A stretch of 7,792 bases of DNA, taken from positions 1-7,792 of the forward strand of contig JBNJDJ010000080.1 in NCBI GenBank assembly GCA_051744845.1, written 5' to 3'. Below the pieces are notes generated by a model. It did no database searches, was not told where the DNA came from, and saw nothing but the letters and a program-made list of their open reading frames with translations. The DNA comes from JBNJDJ01 sp051744845. Lineage in GTDB: Bacteria; Bacillota; Clostridia; Peptostreptococcales; Acidaminobacteraceae. The position numbers and the translations under genes were made by a program. This document shows positions 1 through 7,659 of this stretch, in pieces (the stretch's first letter is position 1; each line of letters starts with the position of its first letter).

Positions 1-1305
1 TTTGCTATTAATCTAGAAAATGCTAAAGATTTAAAAGATATTGAAAAGTTAATTAATAAAAAAAGAAAAGAAAATCCTAATCTCAAGTTAATACTTGGAA
101 CTAGATTAACAGAGTTTTCTTTAAAGAACAAAAAATTGCCAACTAAAGAAGATCTTGATAAAATAGCACCAGATATACCTGTATTTTTAAGTTCAATTGA
201 ATTTCATACATTAACAGTTAATTCTTGCGCTCTACATAAAATCAATTTGCCTGTTTCTATACAAGGGGTTATTAAAGATAAAAAAGGCATACCAACCGGA
301 AAACTAGTAAATGAAGCAAGTATTATAGCTAGAAGAAAAATGTATACAATTTTACCAGAAAAATATTATACTAAAAGTATTAATAAAGTGGTAAATGAAA
401 TTGTAAAAAAGGGAGTAACTTCTATAATAGCTATTGAAGGAGGTTACTTATTTCACGATAAACACGTAGACTTTTTACTTAAAAACAAAGAAAAATTTCC
501 TTTTGATATTTCAATTTTATTTTCAACTACGAATATTAAAAAGGCGAAAGCTTATAATTTTAATAAAATTGGTGGAGATATATTTTTTGATGGTTCATTC
601 AGATCACAAAATGCTTATGTATCTAAACCATATAAGGATTCACCTGAAAACTTTGGAAAGACTTTTTTTACTAAAAATGAAATGATTAATTTTATAAAAG
701 AAGCACAAGATAATAATTTGCAAACTTCTATTCATGCAGTAGGAGATTTAGGTATAGAGAAACTTTTAGAAGCTTATGAAATTGCTTTAAAAAATCAAGA
801 AAATACTTTAAGACATAAAATAGAACACTTTGAACTACCTAAAAAAAGCCATATAAAAAAAGCTAAAAAATTAGGTCTAATTTTAACTATGCACCCTACT
901 TATGAATATTTTTTTAGAGAAAAAAATGGAATGTATATGAATAGATTAGGTAAATCAAGAGCATTAAAAACAAATCCTTTTAGACAAATTTTTGATCAAA
1001 ATATCAAAGTAGCAGGTGGCTCTGACAGTAATGTAATGCCAATTGATCCTTTATTAGGGATACATGCTGCAGTTAATCATCCAAATCCTAATTCTAGAAT
1101 AAATACTTTTGAAGCCTTAAAAATGTATACAGTAAATGGAGCATTTAGCAATTTTGAAGAAGATATGAAAGGTACATTAGAAAAAAACAAATTGGCTGAC
1201 TTAGTTGTTCTTAATAAAAATCCATTAAAAGTTTCAAAAGACAAATTAAAAGATATAGAAATTTTATATACTTTTAAAAATGGCAAAATAATATATAAAA
1301 GGTGA
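1..1305 (+). CDS. YtcJ-like metal-dependent amidohydrolase (amidohydrolase_3 family), 5' end outside window
   Basis: Reading frame 1 is open from the first base to the TGA at 1303-1305, so 434 C-terminal residues are visible and the gene starts upstream; the TTG at 136 is an internal Leu, because the residues before it continue the family pattern. Members hydrolyse C-N bonds in cytoplasmic amide, imide or N-formyl substrates; the substrate here is unknown. Family landmarks in order (window codons) are the LPTKEDLDKIAP segment near 46-57, NSCAL, a PTGKL segment, FDGSF (196-200), IHAVGD with metal-ligand His245, RHKIEH with His276, GGSD with Asp342, and a C-terminal NGAF...GTLEKNKLADLVVLN segment. 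The N-terminal HxH metal pair would lie in the roughly 100 missing residues. The position where many relatives carry the carboxylated Lys appears to be Asp193, which may be a subfamily trait. The next gene is translationally coupled to this one. Confidence 0.9.
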   Translation, partial: FAINLENAKDLKDIEKLINKKRKENPNLKLILGTRLTEFSLKNKKLPTKEDLDKIAPDIPVFLSSIEFHTLTVNSCALHKINLPVSIQGVIKDKKGIPTGKLVNEASIIARRKMYTILPEKYYTKSINKVVNEIVKKGVTSIIAIEGGYLFHDKHVDFLLKNKEKFPFDISILFSTTNIKKAKAYNFNKIGGDIFFDGSFRSQNAYVSKPYKDSPENFGKTFFTKNEMINFIKEAQDNNLQTSIHAVGDLGIEKLLEAYEIALKNQENTLRHKIEHFELPKKSHIKKAKKLGLILTMHPTYEYFFREKNGMYMNRLGKSRALKTNPFRQIFDQNIKVAGGSDSNVMPIDPLLGIHAAVNHPNPNSRINTFEALKMYTVNGAFSNFEEDMKGTLEKNKLADLVVLNKNPLKVSKDKLKDIEILYTFKNGKIIYKR

Positions 1306-1309
1306 TTTT

Positions 1310-2596
1310 ATGAATATAAAAGCCAAATTAATCGGTAAAGTTAATTTTAAAATTGACAATAAACCGATTACTAATAATTTAAGTAAAAAATCCAAAGGCT
1401 TGTTAATTTATATTCTTCTAGAAGATAAAATTTTTAATAGAAAAAAATTAGCAAATCTCTTTTGGAAAGATTTTACTACAAAAAGCGCTTATAGAAATTT
1501 AAGACATAGTTTATGGAATATTAGATCATCAGTTAAAAAAATTAATGATAAAATAGACATATTTGAAAATATCGATAAGGAGTCAATTAGATTAAATCCT
1601 GAAATTATGGTAAAAAAAGATATCGACTGTTTAAATAATATAAAAAAGGAAAAACTTATAAAAACTAATAAAATATATGAGTTAATAAATATATATGATG
1701 ATGATTTATTATCAAATTTTTATATATCCGGTGCACCTGAATTTAATAATTGGTTATATTTTGAACGTGAAAATTTTAAAAAAGATTATTTTACTAATCT
1801 TTTTGACCAAGGATTACTTTTAATAAAAAAAGATAATCTAAATTTAACTATTAAATTATTTAATCACCTTACTAATTTGGATCCTTATAATGAAGATATA
1901 TATTTTTATTTAATCAAAGCTTATATAAAGAAAAATGATAAACCAGCGGCTATAAAAATATATAATGAATACAAAAAACTTATACGTGAAGAATTAAACA
2001 TTAGTCCTTCAAATAAAATTAAAAAATTTATAAAACAAATCAAAAAAAAGCAACTAAAGAACTATAATACAAAAAAATATTCTAATATCAAATTTAAAGA
2101 AATATCAGACAAAAAAATAATTATCTATCAGACTAAAAAAGATGATGTTATAAATGAATTTAGAGATTTTTATTTAAAAAGAGCTCAAAAAAATTACTTT
2201 TTAGAATTAACAAAAATACCTGGTAGAAGGCTTCAATATGAAGGAATATTTGAATTAGCTGAGGAATTAAAAGTTTTAATAAGTAAAAAAGAAACTAAAA
2301 TAAAATTGAATTCTCTTATCAATAAAAAAATTGAAAACTTTAATGAAATTGCACTTTTTAATGAATTTTATAATTTTATTCAAAAATATATTAATCAAAA
2401 TATTAAAATAGTTATTTATAATTTTTCAAACATTGATAGTAAAACAATAGATTTCTTATCATTTATATATAGAAAAGAGTTTAAAAAGAAAGTTCAAATA
2501 ATTATTTGTTATGACAAAAGATGGGAAAACAATAGAATTAATTTTTTTATAAAAGCTATTAAAAATCAATCAAATGTTAATATTATAAACTATTAA
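1310..2596 (+). CDS. BTAD/SARP-type transcriptional regulator with degenerate NTPase-like C-terminus
   Basis: This 428-residue cytoplasmic protein reads as a DNA-binding regulator. Residues 1-105 look like the winged-helix N-terminus of SARP-like activators: a short beta start, then LSKKSKGLLIYILL, the RKKLANLFW helix, and YRNLRHSLWNIR as recognition-type helix. Residues 120-245 match a bacterial transcriptional activation domain of TPR-like helices (YDDDLLSNFY, WLYFERE, LDPYNEDIYFYLIKAY, AAIKIYNEYKKLIREELNISPS). After a Lys/Asn-rich linker, residues 268-428 have the spacing of a STAND/AAA ATPase start: IIIYQTKKDD where a P-loop would be, PGRRLQYEGIFELAEEL, and IVIYNFSNIDSKTIDFLSF where Walker B would be. 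The GxxxxGK[ST] loop and the acidic Walker B pair are both absent, and the protein ends there. Start: ATG 1310 follows AAAGGTGA (1298-1305) lying on the end of the amidohydrolase gene, so the pair is coupled. Regulation of the neighbouring amidohydrolase is inferred from position. Confidence 0.82.
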   Translation: MNIKAKLIGKVNFKIDNKPITNNLSKKSKGLLIYILLEDKIFNRKKLANLFWKDFTTKSAYRNLRHSLWNIRSSVKKINDKIDIFENIDKESIRLNPEIMVKKDIDCLNNIKKEKLIKTNKIYELINIYDDDLLSNFYISGAPEFNNWLYFERENFKKDYFTNLFDQGLLLIKKDNLNLTIKLFNHLTNLDPYNEDIYFYLIKAYIKKNDKPAAIKIYNEYKKLIREELNISPSNKIKKFIKQIKKKQLKNYNTKKYSNIKFKEISDKKIIIYQTKKDDVINEFRDFYLKRAQKNYFLELTKIPGRRLQYEGIFELAEELKVLISKKETKIKLNSLINKKIENFNEIALFNEFYNFIQKYINQNIKIVIYNFSNIDSKTIDFLSFIYRKEFKKKVQIIICYDKRWENNRINFFIKAIKNQSNVNIINY

Positions 2597-2616
2597 AAGG
2601 CCCCAAAAAGGCCTTT
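2596..2616. terminator. Bidirectional Rho-independent terminator between convergent genes
   Basis: A perfect 7-bp inverted repeat, AAAGGCC (2596-2602) and GGCCTTT (2610-2616), encloses a 7-nt loop CCAAAAA. It begins on the last base of the BTAD gene stop codon and lies 33 nt from the stop of the converging Fic gene. On the - strand the stem runs into TTTTAATAG; on the + strand only TTTGATAGTT follows, so termination should be better for the - strand transcript. It is the only GC-rich hairpin I see in an intergenic gap here, and its convergent position supports the call. Confidence 0.75.
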
Positions 2617-2648
2617 GATAGTTAACTAAATCAAAATAAGCTTTATAT

Positions 2649-3212
2649 TTATTTATCATAAAGATTTAGATATTTTTCATGTAGATTCTCAGAAAATTTT
2701 TCTAAATTTAAAGTTAGTATTTCTCCATTATCCCTAAAATTTTCTAATAAAGTATATAAATAAGCTGTTCTTTTATTACCATCCCAAAATGGTTGACGAA
2801 CAATCAATTCTAGCATCTTATTATAATGGTCCAAATCAGAACTTATTATACTTTCTATTTCTTCTGCTTTTGGAATAGGAATTTTATTATCTACTCCTGA
2901 TACACCAACAAGACCATTCCTTAAAACTCCCCATTCTAAAGATTCTTGATAACTAACACGCTTATTAATTTTTTTTAATAATTTTAATCCAGTATCATTT
3001 GTAGTTAATATATATTCACTAGCATGCTTTAAATTTAAAACAACTTGTATTTCAACTGGACTTTTCCCGCAAGTTGAAATATTTTTAACTATTTTTTCAG
3101 TTTCCAAAAATGTAATATTATCTATTTCAATTCTTGCAGCATTATATATAATTTCAGTTAGTTTTTTCTTCAAGGGAAAAGTCTCTTTATTAAAAATATA
3201 ATTCTTATTCAT
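2649..3212 (-). CDS. Fic-fold protein with Gln in place of the catalytic His
   Basis: The protein has 187 residues and no signal peptide or membrane segment. The Fic core is recognisable: a helical N-terminus with an AARIEIDN stretch (25-32) where inhibitory-helix Fic proteins carry (S/T)xxxE(G/N), then ETEKIV, LKHASEYI, a flap-like LRNGLVGVSGVDNKIPIP (97-114), and the active loop QPFWDGNKRTA at 140-150. Canonical Fic enzymes transfer AMP or another phosphate-containing group with HxFx(D/E)GNGRxxR. Here the His is Gln140, the second Gly is Lys147 as in Doc-like proteins, and the last Arg is Tyr151, while Phe142, Asp144, Gly145, Asn146 and Arg148 remain. AMP transfer by the usual His-base mechanism is therefore doubtful. 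ATG 3212 is preceded by AGGAGG (3219-3224) with a 6-nt spacer. It follows the protease gene after 53 nt without a visible terminator and is probably last in the operon. No Phd-like antitoxin lies next to it. Confidence 0.8.
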   Translation of the reverse strand: MNKNYIFNKETFPLKKKLTEIIYNAARIEIDNITFLETEKIVKNISTCGKSPVEIQVVLNLKHASEYILTTNDTGLKLLKKINKRVSYQESLEWGVLRNGLVGVSGVDNKIPIPKAEEIESIISSDLDHYNKMLELIVRQPFWDGNKRTAYLYTLLENFRDNGEILTLNLEKFSENLHEKYLNLYDK

Positions 3213-3265
3213 AAAATTCCTCCTACCTAAACTATATAAAGAAATTTATTAATAATTCACAAAGA

Positions 3266-4675
3266 TCACTTATTCAAATGTTCAATAGCCTTTTCAAGTT
3301 GTAAATCAACTAAATCTTCTTCTGATAAATTTTTAATTTTATCTGAAATATAATTTAAAATAAATTTATTAATATATTTAGTTTGTTTTAAATCATTATC
3401 TCTTTGAAACTCATTTAAAACTTTTAAAGTCTTTGGTCCAAAACTACCATCTTCATTTAATTCATAACCTAATATATTTAATCTTTGTTGTAATCCATAT
3501 ACATTTAACGATTCTTGACCATAATATGTTATATCATTTAAACTAAAAGGAGCTAAATGTCTTTTATCTTCATCTAAATGCTCAGTATAAGTTTGTTCTA
3601 CTTTAATAGTAGGTTTAATACCTTTATTATTAATATGACTCTTATTTGCAGTCATATATTCAGCAACAGTTATTTTTACTGCTCCACCATTTAAAAGAGG
3701 TTTTAAAGTTTGTACTGTACCTTTACCATAAGTTTTAGTTCCCATAGCTATACCTTCATCATTTTGTATAATAGCCCCTGTTAAAATTTCAGAAGCAGAT
3801 GCAGACCCTTCATTTGCTAGTACAACTATATCTTTTTCAAATAAATCTTTATTTTTAGTTTTCTCAGTCACATCTTCTTGTGATTTATAATCGATGTGTA
3901 AAATGTTTTTATCAGGATCAATAAATAAATCTGAAATTTTTATTACCTCAGTCAAATAACCACCAGGGTTATTTCTTAAATCAATTATTAAACTATTTAC
4001 CCCTTTATCTTTAAGATCAAGTAATGCATCTTTAACTTCATTATATACTCCTGAGTTAAAACGAGTAATTCTTAAATATCCAATATCATCTTTTTTTACT
4101 TCATATTTAACTGTTTCCACTTCTATTATTTCTCTTGTAATTTCTACTTCAAATTCATTTCCATTTCTTTGAATAGTTAAAGTAAGATTAGTTCCTGGTT
4201 CACCTCGCATTAATTTAACAGCTTCATGAAGCTCTTTATCAAGCATAGATTCTCCATTAACTTCAGTTATTAAATCTCCTGATTTTAAGTTTGCTCTATC
4301 ACCTGGTGTATCTTCAATTGGAGAAATAATTTCTATATAACGCTCTCCTTTACTAACAGTTATACCTATGCCACCAAAACTACCTTCTGTAGATTCATTA
4401 AATTCTTTAAATTCTTCTTTATTCATATAAGCACTGTGCTTATCTAACTTTTCAAAAACTCCTTTATAAGCCCCTTCAATCAATTTCTCCTTAGTAACTT
4501 CTTTATCTATTACAGATGATTGAAAATTATCTAAAACAGTTTCAATTAAATAATCTAAAGTTTCATATTCTTTAGATATTTGATCTGTTTCTAAAGAAGT
4601 AGTATCTGCAAAATTTATTGATGTAAAAGTAAATATTATTAATGTAATTAATAAGACTCTTTTTGTCTTTTTCAT
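3266..4675 (-). CDS. Secreted CtpA-type S41 C-terminal processing protease with PDZ and peptidoglycan-binding domains
   Basis: This 469-residue serine protease is predicted to act outside the membrane. Residues 1-23 form a signal peptide (MKKTKR, a hydrophobic run, likely cleavage after NFA at 23); there is no lipobox Cys. A helical pre-domain with KLDKHSAYM leads to a PDZ domain at about 98-183 (SFGGIGITV, LKSGDLITEVNG, RGEPGTNLTL). The S41 core follows (GYLRITRF, LIIDLRNNPGGYL, NEGSASASEI, TYGKGTVQ). By spacing to the known Ser/Lys dyad, Ser293 and Lys318 are catalytic, with Gln322 also conserved. The C-terminus, about 385-447, has a PG_binding_1-like repeat (LNVYGLQQRLNILGY, DGSFGPKTLKVLNEFQ), a known architecture for Firmicutes CtpA/CtpB proteases. 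ATG 4675 is preceded by TAGGAGGA, and the TAG of the upstream kinase gene (4688-4690) lies inside this ribosome-binding site, so co-transcription is near certain. The substrate is unknown; envelope or spore-related processing would be typical. Confidence 0.93.
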   Translation of the reverse strand: MKKTKRVLLITLIIFTFTSINFADTTSLETDQISKEYETLDYLIETVLDNFQSSVIDKEVTKEKLIEGAYKGVFEKLDKHSAYMNKEEFKEFNESTEGSFGGIGITVSKGERYIEIISPIEDTPGDRANLKSGDLITEVNGESMLDKELHEAVKLMRGEPGTNLTLTIQRNGNEFEVEITREIIEVETVKYEVKKDDIGYLRITRFNSGVYNEVKDALLDLKDKGVNSLIIDLRNNPGGYLTEVIKISDLFIDPDKNILHIDYKSQEDVTEKTKNKDLFEKDIVVLANEGSASASEILTGAIIQNDEGIAMGTKTYGKGTVQTLKPLLNGGAVKITVAEYMTANKSHINNKGIKPTIKVEQTYTEHLDEDKRHLAPFSLNDITYYGQESLNVYGLQQRLNILGYELNEDGSFGPKTLKVLNEFQRDNDLKQTKYINKFILNYISDKIKNLSEEDLVDLQLEKAIEHLNK

Positions 4676-4687
4676 ATTTTTTTCCTC

Positions 4688-5623
4688 CTATATTGATGTC
4701 ATTGCACCTTTTTTACTTACGCTTAAAGCGCCTGCTTTATTTGCATTTTTTAAATATTTTGCTAGTTCAACATTATTAAAATCCATTGTTTTATCTAATT
4801 TTTCATCTTTAACTAAATTAGTTAAAAAAGTCCCGTAAAAAACATCTCCAGCGCCAGTTGTATCTATTACTTGAGAACTTATACCATCTATTAGTTCACT
4901 TTTTTTATCAGTTTTATAAAAACAACCTTCTTTACCTAAAGTTACAATTAATAATTTTAATTCAAATTGTTTTTGTAATTGCTCAGCACCTATAACAACA
5001 TCTTTTTTATTAGTAATAAACTCTAACTCTTCTTTCGAAACTTTAACTATATCAGCATATTCCATACCTTTTAAAATCCACCATTTTGCTTCATCTAATC
5101 TCGACCATAATTTTTCTCTTAAATTAGGATCATAAGATATAAGTGTATTTTTATTTGATATATAATCTAATAAATCAAGCGTTGTAGATCTAATAGGTTC
5201 TGCGGTAAAACTTAATGAACCAAAATGAAAAAGATCAGCTTTATCTAAAGTATCTAAATCAATCTCATCTAAAGTTATTTGAGTATCTGCTCCAGGATTT
5301 CTAAAAAATGAAAAGCTTCTATCATTATCTTTATCTAAATGGACAAAAGCTAAAGTTGTATTATAATAATTATCTTTAACTAAATTAGTAGTATCTACTC
5401 TAAAACTTTCTAAAATTTCTTTTAATTTATCACCAAACTGGTCAGTTCCAACTTTTCCAATAAATGATACATCTATATCATTTTTCCCTAAAACTGCAGC
5501 TAAATTTGCTGGAGCCCCTCCAGGATTTGCTTCAAATTTTTCAATTTTAATATCATTTAATTTCTTGTCACTTTTCTGAGGGGTAAAATCAAATAAAACT
5601 TCTCCAAATGTTACAACACTCAT
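4688..5623 (-). CDS. PfkB-family carbohydrate kinase, probable fructokinase
   Basis: This 311-residue cytoplasmic sugar kinase of the ribokinase/PfkB fold transfers phosphate from ATP to a sugar hydroxyl. The N-terminal VTFGEVLFDFTP and the first PfkB signature (NPGGAPANLAAVLGK, 33-47, followed by FIGKVGTDQFG) are intact, as are YDPNLRE (164-170) and the second signature DTTGAGD (254-260), whose Asp260 is the catalytic base. GEVLFDF plus GGAPANLA plus YDPNLRE is the usual fructokinase pattern, so fructose is the best guess, but related 2-keto-3-deoxygluconate or ribose kinases are not excluded. Length is normal, with a slightly short C-terminus ending in KKGAMTSI. ATG 5623 lies 1 nt after the TAA of the HD-GYP gene, with AAGGAGG at 5630-5636 inside that gene's end. 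Its own stop overlaps the ribosome-binding site of the downstream protease. Unlike many fructokinase genes, it is not beside sucrose hydrolase or transporter genes in this window. Confidence 0.92.
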   Translation of the reverse strand: MSVVTFGEVLFDFTPQKSDKKLNDIKIEKFEANPGGAPANLAAVLGKNDIDVSFIGKVGTDQFGDKLKEILESFRVDTTNLVKDNYYNTTLAFVHLDKDNDRSFSFFRNPGADTQITLDEIDLDTLDKADLFHFGSLSFTAEPIRSTTLDLLDYISNKNTLISYDPNLREKLWSRLDEAKWWILKGMEYADIVKVSKEELEFITNKKDVVIGAEQLQKQFELKLLIVTLGKEGCFYKTDKKSELIDGISSQVIDTTGAGDVFYGTFLTNLVKDEKLDKTMDFNNVELAKYLKNANKAGALSVSKKGAMTSI

Positions 5624-5624
5624 C

Positions 5625-7646
5625 TTATCCTCCTTTATTCTTTAATAACTCAATAAATTTTTCGCCTATTTTTTTATCAAATTGAGTATTTAAATTTCTT
5701 TCAATTTCTTCTAAAGCTTCTTTTTTAGACATAGTTTCTTTATAAGATCTTTCAGAAACCATTGCATCATAAGCATCTGCAATAGCTATAATCTTAGATT
5801 CAATAGGTATATCTTTACCTTTAATACCTTTAGGATATCCTTTACCGTCTATCCTTTCATGATGATAAAGTACAATTTCAGATATTTTTTTAGTTTCATC
5901 TGATCTTTTTAATGCCCTATAACCGTATTCAGGGTGCTTTTTCATTATAAAATACTCACTTTTAGTTAATCTATCTTTTTTATTTATGATTCTATTAGGT
6001 ATTAAGATTTTACCTATATCGTGAACTAAACTTGCCCAATAAATATTTTCGATTTTTTCATCAGACAAACCTATATATTCTGCTAACATTTTCGCATGTT
6101 TTGCAACATTTTCAGAATGTCCTTTAGTATATTCATCGTGTATTTCTAGCATTTCAACAATTGAAAATATTATTTCTTGTTGAAATTTATTTTCTTTTTC
6201 AAACATTTGGTTATTAATATAATATGAATTAGTAATATTTTTAAAAGCTTTCATTATTTTTAAATCTGATTTAGAAAAACTTATATCACTTTCGTTATTA
6301 ATACAAAGAACAATACCACCTATATAATCTTTTGAATTTTTCAATCTAGTTACTATGCATTGATTAAATTTATTTAAAAGTTTACAATCCTTTTGATCAA
6401 CAATATCTTTAAAAAAATTTTGGACATTTTCAACAACAACAATTTCATCTTTTAAATTGGGTAAATCTTTTAAATAATATTCACCTTTTAAGCATGTATC
6501 TTTATGAGATAATGATAGTATATCTAATTTTTCATTATCTATTTTATAAATAAAACCATAATCAGCTGGATCAACTAATTGCATTATTGAATTAAACATC
6601 TTTTGTAAAAACTTTTTATCATTTAAATAAACAGATTGGGCATCAGATGATAAAAAACTTATTAATCCTTCATATTTTTCTAGCAAGTCATCAATCTCTT
6701 TATAAGCTATTTTCAATTCTCCAAAGTGATTTTCTAATTTTTCATTAGTCTCTTTTAATTCTTTTGACTTTTTATATACTTGATATCTTAAAGTAATAAA
6801 TAAAATAAATATACTTAAAATTACTAAAAATATTATTTCTTTTTTTTGCATTAAATAATGCTTAAATTTTAGAGTAGAGTAATTCCCAAACCAATAATTA
6901 TAACGTTTATTAAAATAAGAACCTTCTTCCTTTTTTAATTTTCTAACATATTTATCAAAGATAGTCAAAAAATATTTATTATTATAATCTTTAACAGCAA
7001 TTTTAACTCCTCCTGGAGCAACCATTAAATTAGTAAAGGCTAAATTACTATATTTATATACTTCTTTTTGCCCTAACCTATTACCTAGTCCTGCATCAAT
7101 TTCTCCTTCATGTATCTTTTCATACATTTGACTATAAGTCTCAAAACCAATAAGTTCTGTATCTATATTAAACTCTTCTAATTTATTAAATAAACCATTT
7201 TCTTCAATTGCATAATAATCATTTTTCAAATAACCAACTTTTTTATTTTCTAAATCTAAAAAGTTTTCAATATCTGAATACTTATTCCTGATTACTAAAC
7301 CCCAACTTAATATAATAGGTTCTTTATTAAAATAATATTTTTCTGCTCTAGATTCATTTTTTAATATATCTACAACTAAATCTATTTTACCACTATCTAA
7401 CCATTTTAACATTTCAGACCAAGTACCGTGTTTATATTCAATTTCAATATTTTCTCGTTTCGCAACATATTCTACTAATTCAACTGCAAAACCCTTTGGT
7501 ATTTTCTCATCAATAAAAACCATAGGAGGATCTTCATATACTCCTACAACTATTTTTTGTTGAGCAAAAGATATATTATAAAAAAATAAAAAACTTATTA
7601 AAAATAAAAAAACTAAACTTATTGTATTTTTTTTATTAAAGGCCAT
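5625..7646 (-). CDS. Membrane receptor with extracellular SBP_bac_3 domain and cytoplasmic HD-GYP c-di-GMP phosphodiesterase
   Basis: The protein has 673 residues from ATG 7646. Residues 1-29 form a signal peptide or anchor (MAFNKKN, a long hydrophobic run, SFAQQ). Residues 31-253 match the periplasmic amino-acid-binding fold SBP_bac_3 (KIVVGVYEDPPMVFID, GFAVELVEYVAKR, WLDSGKIDLVVDILKNESRAEKYYF with the usual ligand-binding Arg). A transmembrane helix lies at about 269-287, a Lys/Glu-rich coiled coil at 290-325, and a GAF-like segment with weak similarity at 340-475. The HD-GYP domain at 490-670 has all signature residues: GHSENVAKHA, VHDIGK (541-546), KKHPEYGYRA, HHERIDGKGYP (595-605) and ADAYDAMVSERSY. 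Proteins of this kind hydrolyse c-di-GMP in response to an outside ligand, here probably an amino acid or similar small molecule. An in-frame TTG five codons upstream (7661) could extend it, but ATG 7646 has the better ribosome-binding site. It is the first gene of the - strand operon. Confidence 0.92.
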   Translation of the reverse strand: MAFNKKNTISLVFLFLISFLFFYNISFAQQKIVVGVYEDPPMVFIDEKIPKGFAVELVEYVAKRENIEIEYKHGTWSEMLKWLDSGKIDLVVDILKNESRAEKYYFNKEPIILSWGLVIRNKYSDIENFLDLENKKVGYLKNDYYAIEENGLFNKLEEFNIDTELIGFETYSQMYEKIHEGEIDAGLGNRLGQKEVYKYSNLAFTNLMVAPGGVKIAVKDYNNKYFLTIFDKYVRKLKKEEGSYFNKRYNYWFGNYSTLKFKHYLMQKKEIIFLVILSIFILFITLRYQVYKKSKELKETNEKLENHFGELKIAYKEIDDLLEKYEGLISFLSSDAQSVYLNDKKFLQKMFNSIMQLVDPADYGFIYKIDNEKLDILSLSHKDTCLKGEYYLKDLPNLKDEIVVVENVQNFFKDIVDQKDCKLLNKFNQCIVTRLKNSKDYIGGIVLCINNESDISFSKSDLKIMKAFKNITNSYYINNQMFEKENKFQQEIIFSIVEMLEIHDEYTKGHSENVAKHAKMLAEYIGLSDEKIENIYWASLVHDIGKILIPNRIINKKDRLTKSEYFIMKKHPEYGYRALKRSDETKKISEIVLYHHERIDGKGYPKGIKGKDIPIESKIIAIADAYDAMVSERSYKETMSKKEALEEIERNLNTQFDKKIGEKFIELLKNKGG

Positions 7647-7649
7647 CTT

Positions 7650-7659
7650 TATCACTTCC
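7650..7659 (-). promoter_or_regulatory. Ribosome binding site that selects ATG 7646 for the HD-GYP gene
   Basis: On the - strand GGAAGTGATA precedes the ATG by three bases. GGAAGTGAT differs by one base from GGAGGTGAT, the complement of the 16S 3' end. The alternative TTG start (7661-7659) overlaps this site and has only T/A-rich sequence upstream, so it is unlikely to be used. Confidence 0.65.

Noticed and set aside
503..685. Short + strand open frame inside the amidohydrolase gene
   Set aside because: It lies entirely within a gene with strong family motifs, has no ribosome-binding site of note and encodes a low-complexity peptide.
1077..1286. Short - strand open frame opposite the amidohydrolase 3' end
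   Set aside because: It is the antisense shadow of the conserved C-terminal amidohydrolase segment, with no supporting signals.
2649..3212. Fic protein as the toxin of a Phd/Doc-type toxin-antitoxin pair
   Set aside because: No small antitoxin gene lies on either side, the gene is the last in an operon of unrelated genes, and the catalytic His is missing.
3231..3262. Separate promoter for the Fic gene (TTGTGA, 18 nt, TATATA on the - strand)
   Set aside because: Both boxes match the consensus at only four of six places and such strings are expected by chance in this AT-rich gap; read-through from the protease gene is simpler.
6840..6847. A8 run (- strand) just before the transmembrane helix as a programmed frameshift site
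   Set aside because: The frame is intact through it, no pause structure or useful alternative frame is visible, and Lys-Lys codons make such runs ordinary here.
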